A DNA stretch of 64,000 nt from Rhodohalobacter sp. 614A (GTDB lineage Bacteria; Bacteroidota; Rhodothermia; Balneolales; Balneolaceae), in the NCBI RefSeq assembly GCF_021462415.1, contig NZ_JAKEDS010000001.1, forward strand, positions 406,273 to 470,272, read 5' to 3'. The notes under the pieces are model-generated. The model saw only the letters and a program-made list of their open reading frames with translations, did no database searches and was not told where the DNA came from. A program made the translations under genes and the position numbers. Position 1 is the first letter of the stretch. Each line of letters opens with the position of its first letter. Below are positions 50,713 to 59,986 of this stretch, piece after piece.

Positions 50713-52440
50713 TTAAAATAGAAATGTAAACCCGACAAAGCCCTGAAAACCTCGTTCCTCGTAGCCTTGCCAAAGCTCGTAATTTTCATTTAACAAGTTA
50801 AGCAGTTTGCCATACACTCCAATATTCTCGGTCAACGAAAGTTCAAACCGTCCTCCGATTAATACAAAGGATGATAAACTGTCCCCATGGTGATCTTCTC
50901 TGCCGCCTGCAAATTCGCCCCATCCCTCAAGCAGCAAATAATTCCTGGGCCGAAAAGACAATGCCGCCTGTAACGACAAGGACTCTGCATAGGGAATCTG
51001 ACTACCATCCGCAAATTCCGGCAACTGCCAGTAGCCGTCTGCACTAAACCATAATACTTCCGGTTTCAAATCCTGTGTAAATCCACCGTAGACTTTAAAA
51101 ATCGTGGCGTCCTCAAATGCTGCCGTATAATAACCTTCGCTAATATCACTGAGGCCCATAGGTGATTGTGTTCTTGTATAATAGAGATAATTTTTTATAT
51201 CCTGAAAAGAAGCTCCGCCAATAATTTTGGTTCCGTAAAAAGGCTCCATTTTAAGTTCGCCTAACGCACGCATTTCGTATTGATGCTCGATGAGAGAATT
51301 TACATTAAAAAACCTATTTTCGCTCTGAATCTCAGAATAAGTTTGATAATAAGGCCGGGCCATTGCCTCACCTCTTATTTCCAGTCCGCGAAATATTGTA
51401 TGGCTGATTTCTGCCTTTGGCGAGAAGTAAACTGCAAAATCGTTTTCGGCATCCGTAACGGCACTGGCTCCAACACTCAAGTGAACATCTGTATTGTAGT
51501 TAAACAATCGCTCGTAATTTGCTGAAAGCGTACTGACCGACCATCCATAACTCTCTTCCAAAAGAGGAGTGGTTGAACCGATTTTGGACTGAAGTTTGAG
51601 GGAATGAATCTCATACAAGTTTTTCCCGAGTCGCGAATAAGCGACTAAAACATCTGCCCCGCCTTCTGATGCCACTTCGTCAAAAGTACTGAGACCGGAT
51701 TCAGAGGTGTATTCATCATAAAAACCTTCTGCTGATACGTTAACCCCCGTTAATGTTGTTCTTGCCACTTTTACATCTGCTGATCCACGAAAACCCAGCC
51801 GCGATATTTTTGTATTCGTATCCAGAAGATCTTCTGTAGCCGCATCTAACTGCAACTGGTGATTAAAATTGGAAATTGCACCCGCGTTCAAAACCAGGGT
51901 GGCTCTATCTGAAAGTCGGTTATAGGATTTCAGACCTACATCAGCAAACCGATACGAAGTATTGACGGCCTCATCATGGCCATCCGATGATGTAAAATGA
52001 ATATCTGTAGAGAGCCAATTACTATCACTCAATTTCGCTGTGGCAAAGGCGTCTAACTCAGGTGAGACATAGCTCCCGATTCCCGCCCTGATAAATGCAT
52101 TCTTCGGCATAGCGTAACCAAGCATTTCATATTCTGGCGGCTCAGGCCGACTTAGTTCACCGATTGGAAGCTGGGCAACGACGGTTTCGGCATCTTCAAC
52201 AAATGGCATCCTGTTGGGATCTACCTGGAATACTCGAGGGCGGGGATTAAAACCAAGGATAGGCTGCCTGCGAAGACCCGGGAAACGCGCCTGGAACTGA
52301 CTTCGAATTTCAATATCCTGGGGATCAATTTCCGGCAGTAATGATTCTTCCGAACCTTGTTGGCTGTCCTGTGCCAATACCTGTCCGCCGTACAATAAAA
52401 AACCGGCCAAAAAACTTATAACGAAAAGAAATTTCCTCAT
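50713..52440 (-). CDS. Outer-membrane beta-barrel protein of unknown function
   Basis: A 575-residue secreted protein with a signal peptide (MRKFLFVISFLAGFLLYG, cleavage near VLA). A proline-rich region follows, then many amphipathic strands ending in aromatic residues (FIRAGIGSYVSPELDAFATA, LSVGASAVTD, the last strand FVGFTFLF). It has no TonB plug domain, so it is not a classic TonB receptor, but the strands and C-terminal Phe are typical of an outer-membrane barrel of roughly 16-22 strands. It is the first gene of the HU, HU-SPOR, ExbB, ExbD and TonB run. This position suggests a role in envelope energy or assembly. Confidence 0.8.
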   Translation of the reverse strand: MRKFLFVISFLAGFLLYGGQVLAQDSQQGSEESLLPEIDPQDIEIRSQFQARFPGLRRQPILGFNPRPRVFQVDPNRMPFVEDAETVVAQLPIGELSRPEPPEYEMLGYAMPKNAFIRAGIGSYVSPELDAFATAKLSDSNWLSTDIHFTSSDGHDEAVNTSYRFADVGLKSYNRLSDRATLVLNAGAISNFNHQLQLDAATEDLLDTNTKISRLGFRGSADVKVARTTLTGVNVSAEGFYDEYTSESGLSTFDEVASEGGADVLVAYSRLGKNLYEIHSLKLQSKIGSTTPLLEESYGWSVSTLSANYERLFNYNTDVHLSVGASAVTDAENDFAVYFSPKAEISHTIFRGLEIRGEAMARPYYQTYSEIQSENRFFNVNSLIEHQYEMRALGELKMEPFYGTKIIGGASFQDIKNYLYYTRTQSPMGLSDISEGYYTAAFEDATIFKVYGGFTQDLKPEVLWFSADGYWQLPEFADGSQIPYAESLSLQAALSFRPRNYLLLEGWGEFAGGREDHHGDSLSSFVLIGGRFELSLTENIGVYGKLLNLLNENYELWQGYEERGFQGFVGFTFLF

Positions 52441-52554
52441 AGTGAAAACAAAATAATAGGCATTGAAAATTTATCTCTTACAATAACGTGCTGAAAAACC
52501 GGTCTGGTGCTGCAAGATACGATTTGTTCAGTGAAAATTTAACAGCAAAGAAGC

Positions 52555-53553
52555 TTATGAATATCTAAGTGTGTAGTACTTGTCCCACCACAGGGCTATT
52601 GGACCAATAACAAACACGGATATTACTGTAACGGCATGTGTTACAGTAGCATAAGTTAATGCTTGTACTAATGAAACATCATATAAAAGATGTAAACATT
52701 GCTGGATAAACAGATGGTATGAACCAACCGCAGCCGGAGTGGGAATACTCACCCCGATAGACGATACCACGGTTACCACAATCCCATCAGCAAATGTCAG
52801 GCCATAGACGGTTTGCATATCCATCATATAAAATGGCAAATAGGTCATTACAATATAGCCTGTCCAAATGCCTGCGGTATAGAGAAGAAATCTGGGCCAG
52901 CTTTTTACACGGCGCAAAGAAATCATGCCTTCACCGAATGATTTGGCCGCAGAAATCAATCTTAATATGACCGGGTTTGTGGTAATCTGTTTTCGATCCA
53001 GAACAATCATCAACTTATAAAATGCAACCATTGCTATTAGAAGTATTACAAATGTTACCGGAATCCATATAAACTGTTTCCATGTCCAGCCTTGAACTCC
53101 AAAAACTTCTTGCAGAAGCTCAACATCACTGACCAGGAGGAATGTCGTAACCAAAATGAGAAAGAACATGGTAAGCAGATCAAAAAATCTCTCGGCTACA
53201 ATGGTTCCTATCAAATTGCCACTGCTTATTTCTTCTTTCCTGGCCACATATACCGGCCGGGAGATCTCACCCAGTCTCGGCACAAGGCTGTTCACAACAT
53301 AACCGAGCATGACACCGGCAAAGAGAGTTGTTCGTCCAATAAATTGTCCGTCATCGGCCAGCAGCAAACGCCAGCGCTCCGCGCGTAAATAGTGGCTGAA
53401 AACAAGAGCAACAACAAAAAAGGGAAGCCAATAGAATGAAACGGTTGAAATTTGATCCCATAATTCGGAAAACTCAACGTTCCTGAAAGCCAGCCAGAGG
53501 AAAAATCCTCCAATAAGAAGAGAAGCCGTGATTTTTAATAGTTTTGACTTCAT
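52555..53553 (-). CDS. Flippase-like membrane protein (UPF0104/YbhN)
   Basis: A 332-residue protein with eight or so TM helices and the family motif SLVPRLGEISRPVYVARKE between them. Related proteins (YbhN, AglD, and the TM domain of MprF) are linked to lipid flipping and polysaccharide or cell-wall transport, but the reaction is unproven. Its start codon shares its A with the stop of the lolA gene (TGATG), so the two are translationally coupled. Confidence 0.88.
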   Translation of the reverse strand: MKSKLLKITASLLIGGFFLWLAFRNVEFSELWDQISTVSFYWLPFFVVALVFSHYLRAERWRLLLADDGQFIGRTTLFAGVMLGYVVNSLVPRLGEISRPVYVARKEEISSGNLIGTIVAERFFDLLTMFFLILVTTFLLVSDVELLQEVFGVQGWTWKQFIWIPVTFVILLIAMVAFYKLMIVLDRKQITTNPVILRLISAAKSFGEGMISLRRVKSWPRFLLYTAGIWTGYIVMTYLPFYMMDMQTVYGLTFADGIVVTVVSSIGVSIPTPAAVGSYHLFIQQCLHLLYDVSLVQALTYATVTHAVTVISVFVIGPIALWWDKYYTLRYS

Positions 53554-54179
53554 CAGGAGTCGTGACGCAGATCAATGACTTCGGCGTCTTCAGGGTATTC
53601 AAATTGAAAAATTTCGGGTGCTCTCTGAATGAATTCTCCATTGCTAAAATGGGTGATCAACTCATTCTCAACCTGGTCTATGGCAACAATCCGTGTAGGC
53701 GTGCCTGATGCATTCAGAAAAATAGAAACGTTCAAAAATATGGAAAAGGGGTCATCGGATGTCAGTTCAATCACGGTTCCTCCCTCTTCGTCTTGATATT
53801 CTTCCACATTGTAGGAATCATCCACACCCTGAAGCATTCGGGACGGAGCAAAATCATCTTCCTCTTCAACATAATCGCTGATGATAACCCGGTTCTTATT
53901 ATTATCAAATACCCTGGATATTTCACTATCAACGAGCATAATACTCTCGCCGCTTCTCATTTTATACTGTTCCTTGCCTACCCAAATAACGCCGGTTGTA
54001 ACCTGTTGATCTCCCGTAAACGTATCATTGTACTCGTGGGTAAAATCGGATTTGAATACAAAATCATTCTCAAATCTTTGCTTGAGCTGATCAAACTGAG
54101 GAGTGTTCTGACCCGCCAGTACTGCAGGTAACAGAACCATCAATATTAACAGAGCAATATTTTTAAATACCAAGTTCAT
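53553..54179 (-). CDS. lolA: LolA-like outer-membrane lipoprotein carrier
   Basis: A 208-residue exported protein with a signal peptide (MNLVFKNIALLILMVLLPAV, cleavage near LAG). The mature part (DQLKQRFENDFVFKSDFTHE, GVIWVGKEQYKMRSGESIML, DPFSIFLNVSIFLNASGTPT) has the unclosed-barrel pattern of LolA, which shuttles lipoproteins across the periplasm. The start at 54179 is preferred to the longer 54194 start because it begins the signal; it overlaps the ftsK stop by 17 bp. Placement after ftsK and before a flippase-like gene is common in this group. Confidence 0.85.
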   Translation of the reverse strand: MNLVFKNIALLILMVLLPAVLAGQNTPQFDQLKQRFENDFVFKSDFTHEYNDTFTGDQQVTTGVIWVGKEQYKMRSGESIMLVDSEISRVFDNNKNRVIISDYVEEEDDFAPSRMLQGVDDSYNVEEYQDEEGGTVIELTSDDPFSIFLNVSIFLNASGTPTRIVAIDQVENELITHFSNGEFIQRAPEIFQFEYPEDAEVIDLRHDS

Positions 54180-56640
54180 CAAATATCTCTTCAAGTTCTT
54201 CCTCTTCGGAAATTCTTACATCACGTGCCGTACTTCCTTGAAACGGCCCAACGATCTCGGCATTGTATAACTGGTCAATAATTCGTCCTGCCCGGTTATA
54301 CCCGATTTTTAATTTTCGCTGAAGGAGGGATACTGACCCTTGTTGATGAAGCACAACAATTTTAGCTGCATCTTTGAACAATTCGTCTATATCATCAAGC
54401 GGATCCGGAATACCTGAGGTTTCATCTTCAATAACCGGCAGATGAAATGGCTTTTTGTATCCCCGCTGACTACCAATAAAGGAGGTGATTTTTTCCACTT
54501 CTCTTGTTGATACATAGGCATTCTGAATACGCGTCATGCCCGCACCGTTAGAAAACAACATATCTCCGCTTCCCACAAGCTGATCGGCACCACCCGTATC
54601 AAGAATGGTTCTGGAGTCTACTTTTGAAGCTACCTGGTAAGCCATTCTGGCCGGGAAGTTAGCTTTGATGGTACCGGTAATTACGTTCACTGAGGGACGC
54701 TGGGTTGCCACCACCAGATGAATACCAACGGCCCGCGCAAGTTGTGCAATCCGCGCGATGGGTTCTTCAATCTGTTTACCGGCGGTCATCATCAAATCAG
54801 CCAGCTCATCAATTACTACAACAATATAGGGCAAATGGCGATGATCAAGATCTTCATCCAGTTCTCCGTTATCAAACTTTTTGTTGTATGCTTTTATATC
54901 ACGAACCATTGCCATTTTTAGCAAATCGTACCGCTCGTCCATCTCTTTGGTGATGCTTTGCAGCGTTTCGAGTGCGGCATCTGTGTCAGTAACAATAGGT
55001 TCTTCCGAACCCGGCAATACGGCAAGAAAATGATTCTGAATATTCCGATAGAGAGAAAGCTCGATTTTTTTGGGATCGATGAGTACAAATTTCAGATCAT
55101 CCGGATGACATTTGTAAAGCAGACACGTAATAATCGTGTTGATACCAACTGTTTTACCAGACCCGGTTGCCCCCGCAATCAAAAGGTGGGGCATCTTGTT
55201 CAGATCCACCATGTATACTTCATTCTCAATCGTTTTTCCTAATGCGATTGGAAGTGCATAATCGGTTTCAACAAATTTCTTGGTATTAAGAACCGTCTTA
55301 ATAAAAACCGTTTCGCGGGTTTTATTCGGCACTTCAATTCCAACAGCAGAGCGGCCGGGAATGGGAGCCATAATTCGGAGTCCGTGTGCAGCCGTTGCCA
55401 TTTTCAGGTCATTGGCATAGCTCTGAATCTTGCTGATTTTCACATCCGGAGCGGGTTCAATTTCATAAAGAGTAACTGTAGGTCCCACAATAGCGTTGAT
55501 ACTGAGAATCTCAATTTTATGCCGCTTGAGTTTTTCCAGGATGATTTTCTTGTTGATTTTAATCTCCTCGAGATCCACTTCATTTCCTTCGTTCGGCGGT
55601 GTATCAAGAATATCAATTCCCGGAAATTTGTATTTGATGACCGGTGTGGCATCTTTGGCTTTTTCTTTGTTTTTGCGATCAAGTTCTTTGTCGCTGGCTT
55701 CTTCATCTCCTTCACCTACAATCACAGAAATTTCCACATCATCTTCTTCTGAACCGGTTTTGGCTTCAGAAGATGAAGCACGTTCCAGAATTGCTCGGGG
55801 CGGACGATTTTCGAGATTGGCGCTCTCTTTTTGGCGCTCTTTCTCACGTATTCGGTCCACTTCTTCGGATTGCTCTACAATCTCATCAATGGTTTTTGTA
55901 CGGCGTCTTTCTTCACGCCGCTCTGAGGCCTCGCTTTTATAAGTCTGTTCCACTTTTTGTTGCTGCCGGACATTGACAGACGAAGAGGGTTCGGGCTGAA
56001 TTTCTTTTTTTGATTTATCTCTCTTAAACTTCTCGAAGGAAAAATTGGGAGACCAATCCTTTACCCGGTCAATAGTCTTCTGGAGATCTCGGTCAATCAG
56101 AATCAAAAGAGATACAAAAAGAAGAACGAACAGGATGATGATAGAACCGACGCCCGTAAAATTCTGCAACAGGCTGGAAAAATAGATGCCGGAATTTCCA
56201 CTCCACGCCATAGAGTAAGCTTCGTAGCGCGTATAAAACCAGCCGACGGTCGTGGAAATCAAAAAAACCATCCATAAGCCGTATGCTACTGCCCATCCCA
56301 GCTCGCTTATGTTTTCCTGTCGAAAAACCACCCAACCAATTGCAAGAACAATAATGGGAATCAAAATGCTAACATAGCCAAAAAGGGTATTCACAAAGAA
56401 GTAGGAGATATATGCTCCAAAAACTCCCAGCCAGTTATTGACGCGAAGAGCCGCGCCCCCATCAACTTCAAGAAGAGTATCGTACGACAATGACTTTACA
56501 ATAGCATAGTCATCCGGATGGTAAGAAGCTATGCTGAGCAATAAAAGCACAGAAATAGCCATGATCAGGATTCCGATGACTTCCATTTTGCGGGAGTCAT
56601 CGAAACCTTTAAACAATTTATTTGAGCTTTTCTTAGCCAT
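54163..56640 (-). CDS. ftsK: DNA translocase FtsK/SpoIIIE
   Basis: An 825-residue septal DNA pump. Four or five N-terminal TM helices occupy about 20-180, a charged linker about 180-330, and the motor starts near 340. Walker A is LLIAGATGSGKTVGINTI, and HLPYIVVVIDELADLMMTA holds Walker B. HLVVATQRPSVNVITG and the C-terminal gamma winged helix (VSLLQRKLKIGYNRAGRIID) close the protein, so it should read polarity signals on DNA. It is rather short, with a modest linker. It overlaps comB by 8 bp and lolA by 17 bp. Confidence 0.95.
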   Translation of the reverse strand: MAKKSSNKLFKGFDDSRKMEVIGILIMAISVLLLLSIASYHPDDYAIVKSLSYDTLLEVDGGAALRVNNWLGVFGAYISYFFVNTLFGYVSILIPIIVLAIGWVVFRQENISELGWAVAYGLWMVFLISTTVGWFYTRYEAYSMAWSGNSGIYFSSLLQNFTGVGSIIILFVLLFVSLLILIDRDLQKTIDRVKDWSPNFSFEKFKRDKSKKEIQPEPSSSVNVRQQQKVEQTYKSEASERREERRRTKTIDEIVEQSEEVDRIREKERQKESANLENRPPRAILERASSSEAKTGSEEDDVEISVIVGEGDEEASDKELDRKNKEKAKDATPVIKYKFPGIDILDTPPNEGNEVDLEEIKINKKIILEKLKRHKIEILSINAIVGPTVTLYEIEPAPDVKISKIQSYANDLKMATAAHGLRIMAPIPGRSAVGIEVPNKTRETVFIKTVLNTKKFVETDYALPIALGKTIENEVYMVDLNKMPHLLIAGATGSGKTVGINTIITCLLYKCHPDDLKFVLIDPKKIELSLYRNIQNHFLAVLPGSEEPIVTDTDAALETLQSITKEMDERYDLLKMAMVRDIKAYNKKFDNGELDEDLDHRHLPYIVVVIDELADLMMTAGKQIEEPIARIAQLARAVGIHLVVATQRPSVNVITGTIKANFPARMAYQVASKVDSRTILDTGGADQLVGSGDMLFSNGAGMTRIQNAYVSTREVEKITSFIGSQRGYKKPFHLPVIEDETSGIPDPLDDIDELFKDAAKIVVLHQQGSVSLLQRKLKIGYNRAGRIIDQLYNAEIVGPFQGSTARDVRISEEEELEEIFDELGI

Positions 56641-57370
56641 CTGTAAGGGTAATCATCCCTTCTTTAAGTCGCGGTAGTATATTCGTTATATCAACCTGAC
56701 AGCAGTAATCTATATCGCCAGAATCGATGATATCTTTCAAACGCATCGCGTGGTTTGATTGGTGTATAACCGTAGATATATCATCACCATATTTATCGTA
56801 TAAACCAAATGCAACTTTTGCGCCGTCACGGGCATCGTTTGGCAGATTTCCTTCACTTAATAAGTGGATGATATTACCGGCCAACAACATATCTTCGAAT
56901 GCCAGCCTGCCTTTCCAACCCGCGCATACCAATACAATATCATTAGTCTGAGCCTTCAGTTCCTCTACAATTGCATTCACATTCAGAAATGCCGAAATAT
57001 ATGTTTTTGAGGATCCAAGTGATTTTTTAATGGCTTTTGTACCATTGGTGGTATTAAAAATAAGGGTTTTTCCTTCTACTATTTCTTTGGTGTATTCAAG
57101 CGGGGAGTTGCCCAAATCGTACCCTTCAATTTTTTCGCCATCTTTTTCGCCACAAAGCAGATAATTATCAGAGTCTACATTCTGTGCAATTTTACTGGCT
57201 TCTCCCATATCACCCACGGGAATAATAGCTTTTGCACCGTTCATAAATGCAGTAACTATGGTAGATGATGCCCTGAGCACATCTATAATAACAACTGTTT
57301 TATCCCTTAACTCATCTTCCTGGAATGAGTGCAATGAGTAGAATACATCGATTTTTTTAAGATTTACCAT
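56633..57370 (-). CDS. comB: 2-phosphosulfolactate phosphatase (ComB family)
   Basis: A 245-residue ComB-type phosphatase. Family motifs are VVIIDVLRASSTIVTAFMNG near residue 30, LCGEKDGEKIEGYDLGNSPL and TTNGTKAIKKS; the Asp/Arg/Glu residues in these lie at the active site. In methanogens ComB makes sulfolactate for coenzyme M; in bacteria the role is different and usually unknown. No ComA or ComC gene is adjacent, so the substrate may be another phosphoester. It overlaps ftsK and follows gcvT by 13 bp. Confidence 0.9.
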   Translation of the reverse strand: MVNLKKIDVFYSLHSFQEDELRDKTVVIIDVLRASSTIVTAFMNGAKAIIPVGDMGEASKIAQNVDSDNYLLCGEKDGEKIEGYDLGNSPLEYTKEIVEGKTLIFNTTNGTKAIKKSLGSSKTYISAFLNVNAIVEELKAQTNDIVLVCAGWKGRLAFEDMLLAGNIIHLLSEGNLPNDARDGAKVAFGLYDKYGDDISTVIHQSNHAMRLKDIIDSGDIDYCCQVDITNILPRLKEGMITLTDG

Positions 57371-57383
57371 CTGTTTACTTTAA

Positions 57384-58481
57384 TTATTTGTTTATAAAAG
57401 GTGGCTTTATGACCATCGCCGGCACCTGATCTTTCCTGATTTTTATAAATATTTTTTCGCCTTCTGCAGCTTTGCTGGTTTCCATATATCCCAACCCTAT
57501 TCCTTTATTCAGAGAAATAGAGTGAGTTCCGCTTGTTACAAATCCAATTTTGGAGCCGTAACTATCACGGATTTCATATCCAGAGCGGGGAATTTTACGC
57601 TCTTCCTGAACTTCAAAACCCATTAATTTTCTTGGAATTCCATTGCTCTTTTGTTCCAGAAGGGATTCCTTCCCAACAAAATCTTCTTTCTGTAATTTCG
57701 TAAGCCAGCCCATGCGTGCTTCCAATGGATTGGTTTCCCTGGTAATATCATTCCCGTACAATGGATATCCCATTTCCAGCCGCAGAGTATCTCTTGCGCC
57801 AAGCCCTGCGGGTTCAAGGTTGAATTCTTTTCCGGCCTGCAATATCTCAACCCATATCTTTTTTATATCCACCTGGTCTGTATTCATATATAATTCAAAA
57901 CCCTTTTCGCCGGTATAGCCTGTTGCCGAAATAATAATATCATCTTCGCCGGCTACGCTTCCTTTTTCAAATCTGTAAAAGGGTATGGATGCAACTTTTG
58001 TTGAAGTCAGCTTCTGAAGAATTTCTACAGACTTCGGTCCTTGCAATGCCAGCAAGCCAATGCTGTCAGATCGATTTTGAACATCTGCTTTCATGCTGTT
58101 TTTACTTTGAATCCAGTCGAGATCTTTCTCAATATTCGATGCATTCACCACCAACATGTACTGTTCTTCATCAAGCATATAAACCAAAAGGTCATCAATA
58201 ATCCCGCCGTTTTCGTAACACATGGCAGAATATTGTGCCCTTCCCGGTGTTAAAACGGAGGCATCGTTAATCGTTACCTTCTGAATAAGTGCCAACGCTT
58301 CGGGCCCGGAGATAAAAAACTCACCCATGTGTGATACATCAAATAGGCCTGCATGTTTCCTCACCGCAAGATGTTCTTGCTTAATACCTGCATATTGAAC
58401 GGGCATTTCAAATCCCCCAAAATCAATAAGGCGTGCCCCCAATTCTTTATGTTCAGTATATAGTGGAGTTTTTTTTAACAT
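57384..58481 (-). CDS. gcvT: Glycine cleavage system T protein
   Basis: A 365-residue aminomethyltransferase that takes the aminomethyl group from lipoylated H protein and makes 5,10-methylene-THF and ammonia. Family segments are [16 protein letters not shown] with the folate-binding region, [30 protein letters not shown] and [20 protein letters not shown], with the Asp that activates the folate. The C-terminal barrel ([20 protein letters not shown]) completes it. No gcvH or gcvP gene is adjacent. It leads the comB-ftsK run. I saw no glycine riboswitch in its 277-bp upstream region. Confidence 0.94.
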   Translation of the reverse strand: MLKKTPLYTEHKELGARLIDFGGFEMPVQYAGIKQEHLAVRKHAGLFDVSHMGEFFISGPEALALIQKVTINDASVLTPGRAQYSAMCYENGGIIDDLLVYMLDEEQYMLVVNASNIEKDLDWIQSKNSMKADVQNRSDSIGLLALQGPKSVEILQKLTSTKVASIPFYRFEKGSVAGEDDIIISATGYTGEKGFELYMNTDQVDIKKIWVEILQAGKEFNLEPAGLGARDTLRLEMGYPLYGNDITRETNPLEARMGWLTKLQKEDFVGKESLLEQKSNGIPRKLMGFEVQEERKIPRSGYEIRDSYGSKIGFVTSGTHSISLNKGIGLGYMETSKAAEGEKIFIKIRKDQVPAMVIKPPFINK

Positions 58482-58758
58482 CTTTTCGACTTGCTTTTGC
58501 AGTTAACTCTTTTAGTTGATTTTAACAGAGCTCATACCAATAGCTCTCATTTAAAAAAATGGCAGAATGATTACCTGATTTTCAGGCTTGAATGTTAAGA
58601 GGGTAAACGCCTCGCAAATGATATTTTTCTGATTGAAGTTAATCAATCTTAAAATCTTATAACAGCTTATTGAAACGCACCGGCTTAATATACCGTTTAG
58701 TTTGCCTCACAATCTACTTATCTTTAGAAGGTAAAAACTTTAAGACTTAAATAAAGAT

Positions 58759-59892
58759 ATGTCTATCCACAAAGAAGAGGTAAAAAGTGCCCTCTCACAG
58801 GTCATCCATCCAACCTACCAGAAAGACTTGATAACTCTGGATTTAATCCAGGATCTGGTAACACAGGATAAGTATATAGCCTTTACACTTGAACTGCCTG
58901 AGAAAAATGACAAACTGGCAAATAAATTAAAAGACGAGTGTCAACAAGCTGTTAAAAAGTTTATTGACCCCGAAGCTGTTTTGGATATTACTATTGGTAT
59001 AAATATTTCCAAACAACGTGAACTTGAAGGAGATCAGGGACAACAGAAAAATCAGCAGCAACAGACACAGCAACCGGTTCTTCCCGGCGTAAAAAATGTA
59101 ATTGCTGTGGCGTCGGGCAAGGGTGGCGTGGGGAAATCCACAGTAGCGGCAAACCTTGCCGTGGCAATTGCACAAACGGGGGCGAAAGTCGGCTTGCTGG
59201 ATACCGATATCTACGGCCCCAGCATTCCTACCATGTTTGGCGTGAAGGAACGGCCCAATATCACCACTCAAAAAAAACTCGTTCCCATCGAAAAGCATGG
59301 CGTTCACCTTGTGTCTATGGGCTTTTTGGTTGATACCGATCAAGCTATGATCTGGCGCGGACCGATGGTTACAAGCGCCATCAAACAATTTATGCAGGAG
59401 GTAGAATGGGGAGAGCTGGATTATATGATATTGGATCTCCCTCCCGGAACTGGCGACATCCAGCTAACCCTGGTACAGACAGTTCCCCTTACAGGCGCTG
59501 TGGTAGTTTCTACACCGCAAACCGTTGCTCTGGATGATGCCCGAAAAGGAGTTGCCATGTTTGGCAAAGTGAATGTTCCGGTTTTGGGGATTATTGAAAA
59601 TATGGCGTACTTCGTGCCCGAAGATATGCCCGAGAAGAAGTATTACATTTTCGGGAAACATGGAGCCAGAAACCTTGCTAAAAAACTTGAAGTGCCATTT
59701 CTGGGCGAAATTCCATTGAGGGAAAATCTTCGCAAAACCAGCGATTCGGGAACGCCGATTGTGGCAAAAGATCCTGCTTCTGATTCGGGCATTTGCCTTA
59801 AAGAAATTGCGAACCGAACCCTGCAGTCGCTTGCCATTCGTAACCAGCAACAGCAATCTACAGATAAAGTTGACATCAAAATTCGTCCATAG
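58759..59892 (+). CDS. mrp: Mrp/ApbC-type P-loop iron-sulfur carrier
   Basis: A 377-residue Mrp protein with an N-terminal MIP18/DUF59 domain (about 1-90) and a Gln-rich linker, then a deviant Walker A ASGKGGVGKSTVAANLAVAI and Walker B LDLPPGTGDIQL. In most Mrp/NBP35 proteins two cysteines (CXXC) near the C-terminal IFG segment hold the transferred cluster; here the equivalent stretch reads ENMAYFVPEDMPEKKYYIFG with no CXXC. Cluster binding may therefore differ or be absent. The ATPase residues are complete. A 14-bp inverted repeat follows the gene. Confidence 0.92.
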   Translation: MSIHKEEVKSALSQVIHPTYQKDLITLDLIQDLVTQDKYIAFTLELPEKNDKLANKLKDECQQAVKKFIDPEAVLDITIGINISKQRELEGDQGQQKNQQQQTQQPVLPGVKNVIAVASGKGGVGKSTVAANLAVAIAQTGAKVGLLDTDIYGPSIPTMFGVKERPNITTQKKLVPIEKHGVHLVSMGFLVDTDQAMIWRGPMVTSAIKQFMQEVEWGELDYMILDLPPGTGDIQLTLVQTVPLTGAVVVSTPQTVALDDARKGVAMFGKVNVPVLGIIENMAYFVPEDMPEKKYYIFGKHGARNLAKKLEVPFLGEIPLRENLRKTSDSGTPIVAKDPASDSGICLKEIANRTLQSLAIRNQQQQSTDKVDIKIRP

Positions 59893-59901
59893 AATTTCAA
59901 G

Positions 59902-59961
59902 ATCATCCAATGAGATAACTGTTGATTTCCATAATCTAAGTTTAAACTCTCATTGGATGAT
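59902..59961. repeat. 14-bp perfect inverted repeat after mrp
   Basis: ATCATCCAATGAGA (59902-59915) and TCTCATTGGATGAT (59948-59961) are exact inverse complements across a 32-base loop. They lie between the stop of mrp and the start of the TlpA gene and could form a terminator-like stem (the loop is long and the tail is TTACTTG). It may also be a regulatory site for the downstream gene. Confidence 0.55.
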
Positions 59962-59986
59962 TTACTTGTCCTGACGCACGTAAAAT

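Noticed and set aside
58482-58758. Possible glycine riboswitch upstream of gcvT
   Set aside because: I looked for the paired conserved cores and found only a small AGAGCT/AGCTCT hairpin; there is nothing to support a riboswitch.
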